Positions 24,570 through 33,263 of a DNA stretch of 41,635 nucleotides are shown here, piece by piece. The position numbers and the translations under genes were made by a program. Source of the DNA: Clostridiales bacterium (GTDB lineage Bacteria; Bacillota; Clostridia; Lachnospirales; Lachnospiraceae); the NCBI GenBank assembly GCA_019423835.1, contig JAHZAR010000009.1, positions 1,386 through 43,020 on the forward strand. The letters run 5' to 3'. Under the pieces are notes generated by a model, which saw nothing but the letters and a program-made list of their open reading frames with translations, did no database searches and was not told the origin of the DNA. Positions within the stretch are counted from its first letter, which is position 1; each line of letters opens with the position of its first letter.

Positions 24570-25952
24570 ATGAAAAAAATTTTATCAGGAGTACTGGCAG
24601 CGGCAGCAGTTGTTTCCCTGACAGCCTGCGGCTCATCTTCTTCAGGAAGCTCACAGACCACAGCTGCCGGCAGCCAGCCCGCGGCACAGGCTCAGGAGAG
24701 CCAGGAGGCACCGGCCATCACGGCAGATGTGACAAAGGCGGAAGGGGAAATTAATCTCTGGACCAATCTGAGTCAGGAAGAGATGAACTTCTACGTGGAG
24801 GAATTTAACAAGATCGTGCCGGGCGTAAAGGTCAATCTGACTGTCATGCCTTCCAACGAGTACAGAACAAAGCTCCAAAACGCATTCCGGACCGGAACGA
24901 ATGCTCCCGATGTAGTGACGTTTGAGATCTCAGACTTCGGCGCTTATATTGACACGGATCTGCTGGAGAACCTAAGCCAGGAGCAGTATGGCGCAGAAGA
25001 GGTATTAAGCGATATGATCCCCTACGTGCAGGAACTTTCAAGAGACAAGGACGGCAATATCAAGGGACTCACCTGGCAGTCCACCCCGGGCGGCTTCTGG
25101 TACAGAAAGGATCTGGCAAGAGAGTATCTGGGAACAGATGATCCGGAAGAGCTCTACAACATGATGTCTGACTGGGACAAAATCATTGAGGTCGGCGAAG
25201 AGGTATGGGAGAAATCTGGCGGAAAGATTGCCCTTCTGAGCGATGTGGAAGATATTCTTCAGATTTACGCTTCCTATAAGGGTGCTCCATGGGTAGATGA
25301 AAACGGGCACATTCTCTCCGACGACTATCAGCTGGAAATGTATTCCCTCATGGATGAAGTAGTGAAGAACCACGTAGATGCCGAGGCTGATATGTGGTCA
25401 GCAGGCTGGACATCCGGCGTTTACTCAAATGACATGTACATTATGACAGCGCTCCCAACCTGGGGCCTGATCCACAACATCAAGCCTGGAATTCCGACAG
25501 ATGAGATGGATAAGGCAGAGAACCTCTGGGGCGTTATGAAGGCTCCTATCCCTTACATGAACGGCGGAACCTGGTATGCGATGTATTCCGGCTCCAAGAA
25601 TAAGGATGCTGCCTGGGCATGGATCAAGACCCTGACCTCCAATGAGGATTACCTTGTAAACGGACTTGCCGGTGTACAGGGTGACTTCCCGGCATATATT
25701 CCAGCCATCGAGAGATGTATCGCGGAGGGACACACCGACATCGTCACCGGCGACCAGGAGTATTATCAGGATTTCTATGACATCGCGCTCACCGTTAAGG
25801 CAGACCCGATGACCAAGTATGACCGTCAGGCATGGGTAAGCGCAGGCGCCCAGATGGATCTGATTGCGACAGGCCAGATCACGCCTGAGGAGGCGGTCAA
25901 GGGCTTTAATGAGGATATGAAAAATATTTACCCTGAGATTAATATTGACTGA
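24570..25952 (+). CDS. Sugar ABC transporter solute-binding lipoprotein (family 1)
   Basis: A 460-residue extracellular lipoprotein. The signal peptide ends at the lipobox SLTAC (Cys about residue 20). A Ser/Gln/Ala-rich tether runs to about 55, and then the family-1 periplasmic-binding fold begins with INLWTNLSQEEMNFY. Family features include the WAWIKTLTSNEDY segment in the C-terminal lobe. It captures a carbohydrate and delivers it to the two permeases encoded next. The start at 24570 is fixed by AAAGGAGGAAGG and by the signal peptide; the longer frame adds 34 codons that lie in the structured leader. Two strong hairpins follow the gene, which would let it be expressed above the permeases. 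The ligand is probably the sugar handled by the isomerase and kinase downstream. Confidence 0.9.
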   Translation: MKKILSGVLAAAAVVSLTACGSSSSGSSQTTAAGSQPAAQAQESQEAPAITADVTKAEGEINLWTNLSQEEMNFYVEEFNKIVPGVKVNLTVMPSNEYRTKLQNAFRTGTNAPDVVTFEISDFGAYIDTDLLENLSQEQYGAEEVLSDMIPYVQELSRDKDGNIKGLTWQSTPGGFWYRKDLAREYLGTDDPEELYNMMSDWDKIIEVGEEVWEKSGGKIALLSDVEDILQIYASYKGAPWVDENGHILSDDYQLEMYSLMDEVVKNHVDAEADMWSAGWTSGVYSNDMYIMTALPTWGLIHNIKPGIPTDEMDKAENLWGVMKAPIPYMNGGTWYAMYSGSKNKDAAWAWIKTLTSNEDYLVNGLAGVQGDFPAYIPAIERCIAEGHTDIVTGDQEYYQDFYDIALTVKADPMTKYDRQAWVSAGAQMDLIATGQITPEEAVKGFNEDMKNIYPEINID

Positions 25953-25967
25953 AAGAGGCAGAGAGAC

Positions 25968-25995
25968 GGCAGCAGAACCTTCCCCTTCTGCTGCC
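25968..25995 (+). terminator. Intercistronic hairpin 1 after the binding-protein gene
   Basis: GGCAGCAGAA (25968-25977) pairs perfectly with TTCTGCTGCC (25986-25995) around CCTTCCCC, 16 nt after the stop codon. There is no T-run, so it is more likely a stabilising or partial-termination element. Confidence 0.55.
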
Positions 25996-26051
25996 CCGCT
26001 CAAAAGGCAGGCGGAAAATCCGGCCGGCAAACAGAACATAGCTAAAACTTA

Positions 26052-26096
26052 GGAAAAGGGATGCTGTCATTTCACACACCGCAGCATCCCTTTTCC
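26052..26096 (+). terminator. Intercistronic hairpin 2 (perfect 15-bp stem)
   Basis: GGAAAAGGGATGCTG (26052-26066) pairs perfectly with 26082-26096 around a 15-nt loop. It lies between the binding protein and the first permease and probably reduces read-through to the permeases. Confidence 0.6.
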
Positions 26097-26245
26097 AGAA
26101 TCATGATCGCCTCTGCCGCCGGCTGTCGGTCCTATCCAGCCTGCTGCCGCGGAGCGAAATCGCGGCACGTTCATTCTGTCACAGCTGTGTGCGGGCTGTA
26201 TCTTAAGAGCAGAGCCCGCTTGGAAAAACGAAAGGAGGAAAAGAA

Positions 26246-27160
26246 ATGGCAGGCTTTCCGTTAAAAAGGAAGAAAAACAGAGTCAACAAAAAGAATGTCG
26301 GCCTTTTTTTCATTGCCCCCTATTTCATCATGTTTCTGCTGTTCACCTTTTACCCGATCGCCTACACGTTCCGTCTGAGTTTTTTTAACTGGGACGGTCT
26401 TGGCAGCCCGGAGTTTGTGGGGCTGGCCAATTACGCCAGGCTGATTGGGGACAAAGTGTTTATCAAGTCTATCTGGAATACGATTTTTATTGCCCTTGTG
26501 GCCATGGTTCCCCAGATGGTATTCGGTCTGGTTCTGGCCTTTGTGCTGAATCAGAAACAGCTTCGGGGAAGCAGCTTTTTTAAGACGGTATTCTATTTTC
26601 CGAACCTGGTAACCGCCGTTTCCCTCGGCGTCCTGTTCAGCCTTCTCTTTGACTGGAAGGTGGGAAGCGTCAACCAGATTTTAATGTCCCTTCACCTGAT
26701 CTCTGAGCCGATCAACTGGAAGGGCAACGCCCTGTACTCCCAGCTCATTGTGGCCTTCGTGCTGTTCTGGCAGTACTTCGGCTACTATACCATTATTTTC
26801 ACGGCAGGAATCCGTGGAATCCCCTACGATCTGTTTGAGGCTGCAGAGCTTGATGGAGCCAGCAAGGTGCAGATTTTCTTCCGCATCGTGCTGCCCCTTC
26901 TGCGCCCGATTATGACCTTCGCCTTCGTGACCTCCATCATCGGCGGACTGCAGATCTTTGACCTTCCGTATACCTTCGGAGGCAACGCAGGAGGAACCGG
27001 CAACTCTCTGCTGACCATGGTGATGTACATGTACAACACCGCCTTCCGAAACCTGGATTACGGCTACGGAGCAGCGATTTCCTACGGACTTTTTGTGATT
27101 ATTATTATCTTTTCACTTATTTTTATGAAATACACCACAGGGAAAAAGGAGCAGTATTAA
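26246..27160 (+). CDS. Sugar ABC transporter permease (MalF-type)
   Basis: A 304-residue inner-membrane permease with six predicted helices. The conserved EAA loop that docks on the ATPase is FEAAELDGASKVQIFFRIVL (about 197-216), followed by LPLLRP. The N-terminus is Lys/Arg-rich and cytoplasmic. AGGAGG lies 7 nt before the ATG. The stop codon TAA is immediately followed by the ATG of the second permease, so the two are translationally coupled and form the heterodimeric channel. Confidence 0.93.
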   Translation: MAGFPLKRKKNRVNKKNVGLFFIAPYFIMFLLFTFYPIAYTFRLSFFNWDGLGSPEFVGLANYARLIGDKVFIKSIWNTIFIALVAMVPQMVFGLVLAFVLNQKQLRGSSFFKTVFYFPNLVTAVSLGVLFSLLFDWKVGSVNQILMSLHLISEPINWKGNALYSQLIVAFVLFWQYFGYYTIIFTAGIRGIPYDLFEAAELDGASKVQIFFRIVLPLLRPIMTFAFVTSIIGGLQIFDLPYTFGGNAGGTGNSLLTMVMYMYNTAFRNLDYGYGAAISYGLFVIIIIFSLIFMKYTTGKKEQY

Positions 27161-28000
27161 ATGGCAGGAAAAAGAAAAGAAAAAGTAAAGACAAAGCTGA
27201 CCCTCACCTACCTCTTTCTGATCTTCCTGGCCGTTATCAGCATCCTGCCGTTCTACAGCATGATTATCGGATGCACCCACGATAACGCGGCGCTGGCCAC
27301 CTCGTTCCAGCTTGTTCCGGGAAAATATCTGGCAGCAAACTTCGAGAGGCTCAACAGCAATGTCAATATCTTCAGAGGCATTTTAAACAGTCTTTTTATC
27401 GCCGTTCTCTACACGGCCATCTCCACTTACGTGGGAGCCCTGACCGCCTACGGCTTCGCAAAATACCGCTTCCGCGGAAACCGGGTGCTGTTCTGGGTCG
27501 TCCTCGGAACCATGATGCTGCCGGGGCAGCTCGGAATCATCGGCTACTTCCAGCTTATGAATGACATTCATCTTCTGGATCACTATGCAGCCCTGATTCT
27601 TCCCAGTTTTGCAACACCGGTTATGGTTTACTGGAACAGGCAGTATATTGACGCCTACGTGCCGGACGAGCTGATTGAGAGTGCCAGGGTGGACGGCTGC
27701 GGGGAGCTTAAAATCTTTAACAAGATTATCTTTCCGGTGATCATTCCGGGCGTGGCCACACAGGCAATCTTTACCTTTGTCCAGTCCTGGAATACCTATG
27801 TGCAGCCCTCCATCCTTCTCTTCTCACAGGACAAGTTTACGCTTCCCGTGCTGGTTCAGCAGATGCAGGGCGTGTACAAGACAGACTATGGAGTCGTGTA
27901 TCTGGGCGTCACCCTTTCGGTGATCCCGATCCTCATCATGTTTATGTTCTGTTCCAAGAAGATACTGGAAAGCTCCATGGCAGGAGCCGTAAAAGGATAA
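27161..28000 (+). CDS. Carbohydrate ABC transporter permease (MalG-type)
   Basis: A 279-residue permease with six predicted helices. The EAA loop is IESARVDGCGELKIFNKIIF (about 173-192), followed by FPVIIPG. It starts on the base after the first permease's stop codon. No ATP-binding subunit is encoded in this locus, so the pair probably uses a shared MsmK/MalK-type ATPase from elsewhere in the genome, as many family-1 sugar importers of Gram-positive bacteria do. Only 15 nt separate it from the MalY-type gene, so they are cotranscribed. Confidence 0.93.
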   Translation: MAGKRKEKVKTKLTLTYLFLIFLAVISILPFYSMIIGCTHDNAALATSFQLVPGKYLAANFERLNSNVNIFRGILNSLFIAVLYTAISTYVGALTAYGFAKYRFRGNRVLFWVVLGTMMLPGQLGIIGYFQLMNDIHLLDHYAALILPSFATPVMVYWNRQYIDAYVPDELIESARVDGCGELKIFNKIIFPVIIPGVATQAIFTFVQSWNTYVQPSILLFSQDKFTLPVLVQQMQGVYKTDYGVVYLGVTLSVIPILIMFMFCSKKILESSMAGAVKG

Positions 28001-28015
28001 GACGAGGTTTTTCAA

Positions 28016-29251
28016 ATGAGTTATAATTTTGATCAGTACATAGACAGGCGCGGCACAGACAGCGCCAAATTTGACGAGCAGGACTGGAAGTACGGCTGTA
28101 CGGACATGATTCACCTGGGCGTGGCTGACATGGATTTTCGCTCTCCCGAGCCAATTATCGATGCCATGAGAGGGATCGTGGAGCGGGGCGTGTTCGGCTA
28201 CACGGTTCTCCCCAAAAACTACCGCAGTCTCGCGGCAGAGTGGATGAAGAGGCGCTACGGAGTGGAAATCCGGCCGGAATGGGCTGTGTTTTCCCCCAGA
28301 ATCAACATGGCCATGAATATGGCTGTGGAGACCTTCACCTCCGGTTCAGACGGGATCGTACTCCACACGCCGGCATACACTGCTCTGCAGAACGCCATTG
28401 AAAAATATAACAGGCCCATGATTGAAAGTCCTCTGGAGCTGTCCTATAAAAAAGATGCAGACCAGGGCGGCATAAGGCAGGCTCAGGAGTCTTCCTGGCA
28501 CATGAACCTCTCTGCTCTCAGAGCCAGCCTTGACAGAGCCCGGGAGAATGGAACTCCGGCCAGGATGATGCTCTTTTGCAATCCCCAGAACCCTACGGGG
28601 CGCGTCTGGAGGCGCAGGGAGCTGAGACAGGTGGCAGAGCTTTGCAGAGAATACGGGCTCCTTCTCATCTCAGATGAGATCCATGCCGATTTTATCAGAC
28701 CGGGCTTTTGCTTTACCTCCATGCTGGAATTCAGAGAGCTGTTAGCCAACCGTCTGATTGTCTGCAATTCCGTCACAAAGACCTTCAATGTGCCCGGCCT
28801 CATTCTCTCCAATCTGATCATCCCGGATCCGTCCATCCGGAGGGCCATGGAATCTACCATCGACCGCTGGGGGCTCCACAACCCAAACATCTTTGCCGCA
28901 GGCATCATGGAGGCGGCCTTCACCGGATGTGATGACTGGATCGAAGAGGTGAACGCATACCTTGAGGGCAACCGCCTTTTTGTAGAAGAGTACCTGAAAT
29001 CCCATCTGCCGAAGTTTCAGGTGATTCCCTCGGAGGGAACCTACCTGCTCTGGGTAAGTGTAAAGGAGCTTCACAAATCCCCGGAGGAAATCGAGGATTT
29101 TTTCACCCGCCGGGCCAGGGTTTCAGTCTATATGGGCAGCCGGTACGGAAGAAGGACAAGGGACTTTATACGGCTAAACATTGCCTCTCCCCGATCCGTT
29201 CTGGAGGAAGCCATGGAGCGGATCCGGGAGGCCTATGCCGGGTGGAGCTAG
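28016..29251 (+). CDS. MalY/PatB-type PLP-dependent aminotransferase or C-S lyase
   Basis: A 411-residue fold-type I PLP enzyme. Hallmarks are GVADMDFRSPEPI (about 35-47), NPQNPTGRVW (about 189-198), ISDEIHADF (about 218-226) and the Schiff-base lysine K255 in SVTKTFNVPGL. Members cleave cystathionine-like C-S bonds, and E. coli MalY also modulates the maltose regulator. Its place inside a sugar transport and catabolism operon is therefore notable: it may tune the regulator rather than serve sulfur metabolism, but this is inference. A weak GACGAGG site precedes the ATG. Confidence 0.87.
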   Translation: MSYNFDQYIDRRGTDSAKFDEQDWKYGCTDMIHLGVADMDFRSPEPIIDAMRGIVERGVFGYTVLPKNYRSLAAEWMKRRYGVEIRPEWAVFSPRINMAMNMAVETFTSGSDGIVLHTPAYTALQNAIEKYNRPMIESPLELSYKKDADQGGIRQAQESSWHMNLSALRASLDRARENGTPARMMLFCNPQNPTGRVWRRRELRQVAELCREYGLLLISDEIHADFIRPGFCFTSMLEFRELLANRLIVCNSVTKTFNVPGLILSNLIIPDPSIRRAMESTIDRWGLHNPNIFAAGIMEAAFTGCDDWIEEVNAYLEGNRLFVEEYLKSHLPKFQVIPSEGTYLLWVSVKELHKSPEEIEDFFTRRARVSVYMGSRYGRRTRDFIRLNIASPRSVLEEAMERIREAYAGWS

Positions 29252-29414
29252 GGCTTAGGCAACCAGGTCGAACAGATATGAGAGCTCTGCAGAAACAGGG
29301 GTATAAGAACCCGTATAAATCAAGCGGAATATAAAAAGAAAATACCGGGACCGTTTCCCCGCAGCACGGACGTAAGCCTTCCTGCCGGAAAACTGCCCGG
29401 AAGGAGGAGATACA

Positions 29415-30032
29415 ATGACGATCTATCAGGCAGACAGTGAGGCCTTCAGGAAGTACGGAAGAATTCTTGAGGGCTATGATCTTGATGAATTTCTTGACAG
29501 GCTGAATCAGACGCCTGTGACAGACCAGGTGGTTTATGTGCCGTCTGAACCGGCTCTGGAGCAGACAACGGCAGCCGCCCTGTTCGGTGCCAGAGGCTTC
29601 GGCGGGCTCCCCATCCAGGTGGGCTTCTGCAATGGGCACAACTGCCGTCTGAACGCAGTGGAGTACCACAAAAGCTCAGAAATTAACGTGGCGGGAACCG
29701 ATCTGATCCTGCTTCTGGGAAAGCAGCAGGATATAGAAAAGGACTGCTTTTACGACACGTCAAACATAGAGGCCTTTCTGATCCCAGCCGGTACGGCTGT
29801 GGAGCTCTACGCCACCACCCTCCATTATGCCCCCTGCAGTGTCAGAGGCCAGGCCTTCCGCTGTGCAGTCATCCTGCCGGCCGGAACCAACCTGCCCCTT
29901 GAGCATCCAGCTGACGACTGTCTGCTGGCCGCCAGGAACAAATGGCTCATTGCCCACGAGGACGCCCGCATCGAGGGAGCCTTCACCGGTCTCAGGGGAG
30001 AGAATCTGACTGCAGAAAATGAGGGGCTCTAA
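29415..30032 (+). CDS. DUF4867 family protein, cupin-like
   Basis: A 205-residue cytoplasmic protein that I recognise as DUF4867, a family of unknown function. It contains a short metal-site-like motif, EYHKSSEINVAGTD (H85, E89), and later LYATTLHYAP (H137), spaced as in cupin sugar isomerases such as D-lyxose isomerase or KduI. This similarity is by eye only. AAGGAGGAG lies 7 nt before the ATG, and the preceding CCTTCC could pair with GGAAGG and mask it. It stands between the PLP enzyme and the FucI-like isomerase in the same direction, so an isomerase, epimerase or mutarotase role on the same sugar is plausible. Confidence 0.7.
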   Translation: MTIYQADSEAFRKYGRILEGYDLDEFLDRLNQTPVTDQVVYVPSEPALEQTTAAALFGARGFGGLPIQVGFCNGHNCRLNAVEYHKSSEINVAGTDLILLLGKQQDIEKDCFYDTSNIEAFLIPAGTAVELYATTLHYAPCSVRGQAFRCAVILPAGTNLPLEHPADDCLLAARNKWLIAHEDARIEGAFTGLRGENLTAENEGL

Positions 30033-30048
30033 AAAAGCACTTTTCAGA

Positions 30049-30106
30049 CAGACAGCCTTCCCAGAGGGAGTGTGCAGCAGCCTGAGCTGCGGTGCCGGGC
30101 TGTCTG
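30049..30106 (+). repeat. Intercistronic branched hairpin before the isomerase
   Basis: CAGACAGCC (30049-30057) pairs with GGCTGTCTG (30098-30106) and encloses a second stem, GCAGC/GCTGC (30074-30090). It lies 50 nt before the isomerase ATG and may mark an RNA processing or stability boundary. Confidence 0.5.
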
Positions 30107-30155
30107 CTCTGCTGTTATTATTATTCATCACTTTATTAACCAGGAGGAAGCAAAC

Positions 30156-31658
30156 ATGAAACACTCTGAAAACATTCCAAAAATCAAGGTGGGAATCGTG
30201 GCTGTCAGCCGCGACTGCTTTCCCGAATCCCTGTCCGTTTCGCGCAGGGAGGCTCTTGTCAATGCCTACAGGAGCAAATATGATGCCGGGGATATCTATG
30301 AATGCCCTGTCTGCATCGTGGAAAGCGAGATCCACATGGTTCAGGCCTTGGAGGATATTAAAAAGGCCGGCTGCAACGCTCTGTGTGTATATCTGGGAAA
30401 CTTTGGCCCGGAGATCTCCGAAACTCTGCTTGCCAAGCATTTTGACGGTCCTAAGATGTTTATTGCCGCCTCCGAGGAGAGCGGCTCCAATCTGACACAG
30501 GGGCGGGGCGATGCCTTCTGCGGAATGTTGAACGCATCCTACAACCTGGCTCTCAGAAATATCAGAGCCTACATACCGGAGTACCCCGTAGGTGATGCTG
30601 AGGAATGCGCCGACATGATCCACGAGTTCCTTCCTGTGGCGCGGGCTGTGGCAGCCTTAAAGGACCTTAAAATAATCAGCTTCGGCCCGAGGCCTTTAAA
30701 CTTTCTGGCCTGCAACGCTCCCATCAAGCAGCTCTACAACCTGGGCGTTGAGATCGAGGAAAACTCAGAACTTGACCTTTTCGAGGCCTTCCACAGGCAT
30801 GACGGAGATGAGAGAATCCCGCAGATTGTAGAAGAGATGGAAGAAGAGCTGGGAGCCGGCAATAAAAAGCCGGAGATCCTTCACCGTCTGGCCCAGTATG
30901 AGCTGACCTTAAAGGACTGGATCCGGGATCATAAGGGCTACCGGAAGTACGTGGCCATTGCCGGAAAATGCTGGCCTGCCTTCCAGACCCAGTTCGGATT
31001 TGTGCCGTGCTATGTGAACAGCCGTCTGACTGCCCAGGGAATCCCGGTTTCCTGTGAGGTTGACATTTACGGCGCTCTCAGCGAGTTCATCGGCACAGTG
31101 ATCAGCCAGGATGCGGTAACACTTCTGGACATTAACAATACAGTTCCCAAGGATCTCTTCGAGGAGGATATCAAGGGCAAATTCCCCTATACCTTGAAGG
31201 ATACATTCATGGGCTTCCACTGCGGCAATACCGCCTCCGAAAAGCTGTCCTTCTGCGAGATGAAGTACCAGATGATCATGGCCCGCTCCCTTCCCGAGGA
31301 GGTGACTCAGGGAACTCTGGAGGGAGACATCGCTCCCGGAGAGATTACCTTCTACCGCCTTCAGAGCACGGCAGACAATCAGCTTCGTGCTTACATCGCG
31401 GAAGGCGAGGTACTCCCTGTAGCAACACGATCCTTTGGCTCCATCGGAATCTTTGCCATTCCTGAGATGGGGCGCTTCTACCGCCATGTGCTGATTGAGA
31501 AAAACTTCCCCCACCACGGGGCCGTTGCCTTCGGGCGCTTCGGAAGAGAGCTCTTCGAGGTATTCAAATATCTGGGCGTGCCGGTGGAAGAGATCGGCTA
31601 CAATCAGCCGAAGGGCGTCCGCTATCCGACAGAAAATCCCTTTGGGCGGATGGAATAG
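30156..31658 (+). CDS. L-fucose/L-arabinose isomerase-family aldose isomerase
   Basis: A 500-residue FucI/AraA-superfamily protein that interconverts an aldose and its ketose with a divalent metal. In E. coli FucI the metal ligands are E337, D361 and H528. Here E301 (SCEVDIYG) and D325 (LLDINN) show the same 24-residue spacing, and H453/H454 (NFPHHGAVAFG) is the likely third ligand. The length is shorter than true FucI, so it belongs to a divergent subgroup and the sugar is uncertain. The start at 30156 has AGGAGG 8 nt upstream; 28 upstream codons in the same frame lie in the structured spacer and are excluded. The kinase gene follows after 82 nt. Confidence 0.83.
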   Translation: MKHSENIPKIKVGIVAVSRDCFPESLSVSRREALVNAYRSKYDAGDIYECPVCIVESEIHMVQALEDIKKAGCNALCVYLGNFGPEISETLLAKHFDGPKMFIAASEESGSNLTQGRGDAFCGMLNASYNLALRNIRAYIPEYPVGDAEECADMIHEFLPVARAVAALKDLKIISFGPRPLNFLACNAPIKQLYNLGVEIEENSELDLFEAFHRHDGDERIPQIVEEMEEELGAGNKKPEILHRLAQYELTLKDWIRDHKGYRKYVAIAGKCWPAFQTQFGFVPCYVNSRLTAQGIPVSCEVDIYGALSEFIGTVISQDAVTLLDINNTVPKDLFEEDIKGKFPYTLKDTFMGFHCGNTASEKLSFCEMKYQMIMARSLPEEVTQGTLEGDIAPGEITFYRLQSTADNQLRAYIAEGEVLPVATRSFGSIGIFAIPEMGRFYRHVLIEKNFPHHGAVAFGRFGRELFEVFKYLGVPVEEIGYNQPKGVRYPTENPFGRME

Positions 31659-31684
31659 GGAAGATTTATTGTTTTTGAATGTTT

Positions 31685-31726
31685 TATCTGCAGCCCGGCC
31701 GGATTTTCCTGTCCGGGCTGCAGATA
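31685..31726 (+). repeat. Perfect 14-bp hairpin between isomerase and kinase genes
   Basis: TATCTGCAGCCCGG (31685-31698) pairs perfectly with 31713-31726. The stem ends 4 nt before the kinase's GGAGG. It could act as a partial terminator or mRNA-end protector and could crowd the kinase ribosome site. Confidence 0.6.
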
Positions 31727-31740
31727 TATGGGAGGAATTT

Positions 31741-33240
31741 ATGTATTTTATAGGAATTGATCTGGGAACCTCGGCTGTCAAGCTCCTCTTGATGGACGAA
31801 GAAGGAACTGTATGGAACACGGTAACAGAAGAATATCCTATCTGTTTTTCGGAACCGGGCTGGTCAGAGCAGAACCCTTCCGACTGGTTTGAAAAAACCA
31901 TGGCAGGTTTAAAGAAGCTGACGAAGGGAATTGACAGGACACAGATCCGGGCAGTCAGCTATTCCGGACAGATGCATGGACTGGTGGCCCTTGACGAGGA
32001 GGATCGGGTGATCCGGCCGGCCATCCTGTGGAATGACGGGAGAACCGGCCGTGAGACAGACTGGCTGAATCAGGAAATGGGAAAGGAATGGCTGTCCCGG
32101 CAGACGGCCAATATCGCCTTTGCAGGCTTTACCGCCCCAAAAATCCTGTGGATGCAGCACCATGAACCTGAATTGTTCAGACGAATCCGCAAAATCATGC
32201 TTCCGAAAGATTATGTAAACTATCGTCTGACGGGACAGTTCTGCACGGACTATTCAGACGCTGCCGGAACCCTTCTTCTGGACGTAAAAAACAGGTGCTG
32301 GTCAAAGGAAATGCTCCGACTGTGCGGCATCAGCGAATCTGTCCTGCCCCGGCTCTGTGAGAGCTTTGAGCTGACAGGAACTCTGCTCCCTGAAATCGCA
32401 GCGGAACTGGGCTTTCCAGGCACAGTCTTCGCTGCTGCCGGAGCGGCTGACAATGCGGCAGCCGCTGTGGGAAACGGGATTATCGGCACAGGCGGGGAGG
32501 AAAAAGGCCACAGCCCGGCTGCTGCAGGCGGATGCAGCCTGTCTCTTGGAACCAGCGGGACCATTCTCATTCCCTCCAGCCAGTTTTGTCCAGTCCCCTC
32601 CAATGCCCTTCACGTTTTTTCCCACGCTGATGGGGGCTGGTACATGATGGGCTGTATGCTCAGCGCCGCCTCCTGCTGGAAGTGGTGGACGGAGCAGATC
32701 CTGCACACCAGCGACAATGACACAGAGCAGGCTCAGATAGAGTCCCTGGGCCATAACAGGGTCTTCTATCTTCCCTATCTGATGGGAGAGCGATCTCCCC
32801 ACAATGATCCGAACGCCAGGGCCGCCTTTATCGGAATGGATGCCTCCACCACCAGAGCAGACATGAACCAGGCTGTTTTGGAGGGCGTCCTCTACGGCCT
32901 GCGGGATTCTCTGGAAATCGCCAGAGCTCAAAAGAATGCGCCGTCCTTTGCCCGCATCTGCGGAGGCGGTGCCAAGTCTCCCCTCTGGAAGAAGCTGGCC
33001 GCCAATATCCTGGGCCTTCCAGTGGAAGTGCCGGCCAACGAGGAGGGGCCTGCCTTCGGCGCAGCCATCCTGGCCGCAGTTGCCGGCGGCGCCTTTCCTT
33101 CTGTTCCTGCAGCTGTGGAAAAGCTCTGCCGGGTAAAGGAGACGGTACTCCCCGAAAAACCTCTTGTGAAAGCCTATAAGGAGGGGTATGAAACATTCCG
33201 GCTTCTCTATCCGGCCTTAAAGAAGGTATTCGCTAAATAG
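31741..33240 (+). CDS. xylB: FGGY-family carbohydrate kinase, xylulokinase-like
   Basis: A 499-residue sugar kinase. The N-terminal phosphate loop is GIDLGTSAVK (about 5-14). Substrate-site segments are GQMHGLV (76-82) and ILWNDGRT (95-102). The catalytic base is D237 in ADNAAAAVG, and the ATP-domain motif is SLGTSGTI (268-275). An extra glycine-rich loop (about 250-264) separates the last two motifs. The overall match is to XylB, which makes D-xylulose 5-phosphate, but as the partner of a FucI-like isomerase it may act on another ketose. GGAGG lies 5 nt before the ATG at 31741; the longer frame overlaps the isomerase gene and is rejected. It is the last gene of the sugar operon and converges with ogt. 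Confidence 0.87.
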   Translation: MYFIGIDLGTSAVKLLLMDEEGTVWNTVTEEYPICFSEPGWSEQNPSDWFEKTMAGLKKLTKGIDRTQIRAVSYSGQMHGLVALDEEDRVIRPAILWNDGRTGRETDWLNQEMGKEWLSRQTANIAFAGFTAPKILWMQHHEPELFRRIRKIMLPKDYVNYRLTGQFCTDYSDAAGTLLLDVKNRCWSKEMLRLCGISESVLPRLCESFELTGTLLPEIAAELGFPGTVFAAAGAADNAAAAVGNGIIGTGGEEKGHSPAAAGGCSLSLGTSGTILIPSSQFCPVPSNALHVFSHADGGWYMMGCMLSAASCWKWWTEQILHTSDNDTEQAQIESLGHNRVFYLPYLMGERSPHNDPNARAAFIGMDASTTRADMNQAVLEGVLYGLRDSLEIARAQKNAPSFARICGGGAKSPLWKKLAANILGLPVEVPANEEGPAFGAAILAAVAGGAFPSVPAAVEKLCRVKETVLPEKPLVKAYKEGYETFRLLYPALKKVFAK

Positions 33241-33263
33241 TGCGGCAGAGGGAAATTGATTTG

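Noticed and set aside
29760..30623. 287-codon minus-strand frame across DUF4867 and the isomerase start
   Set aside because: It spans two real genes and their structured spacer in antisense and has no ribosome site.
30909..31901. 330-codon minus-strand frame over the isomerase and kinase
   Set aside because: It is antisense to well-supported genes on the plus strand.
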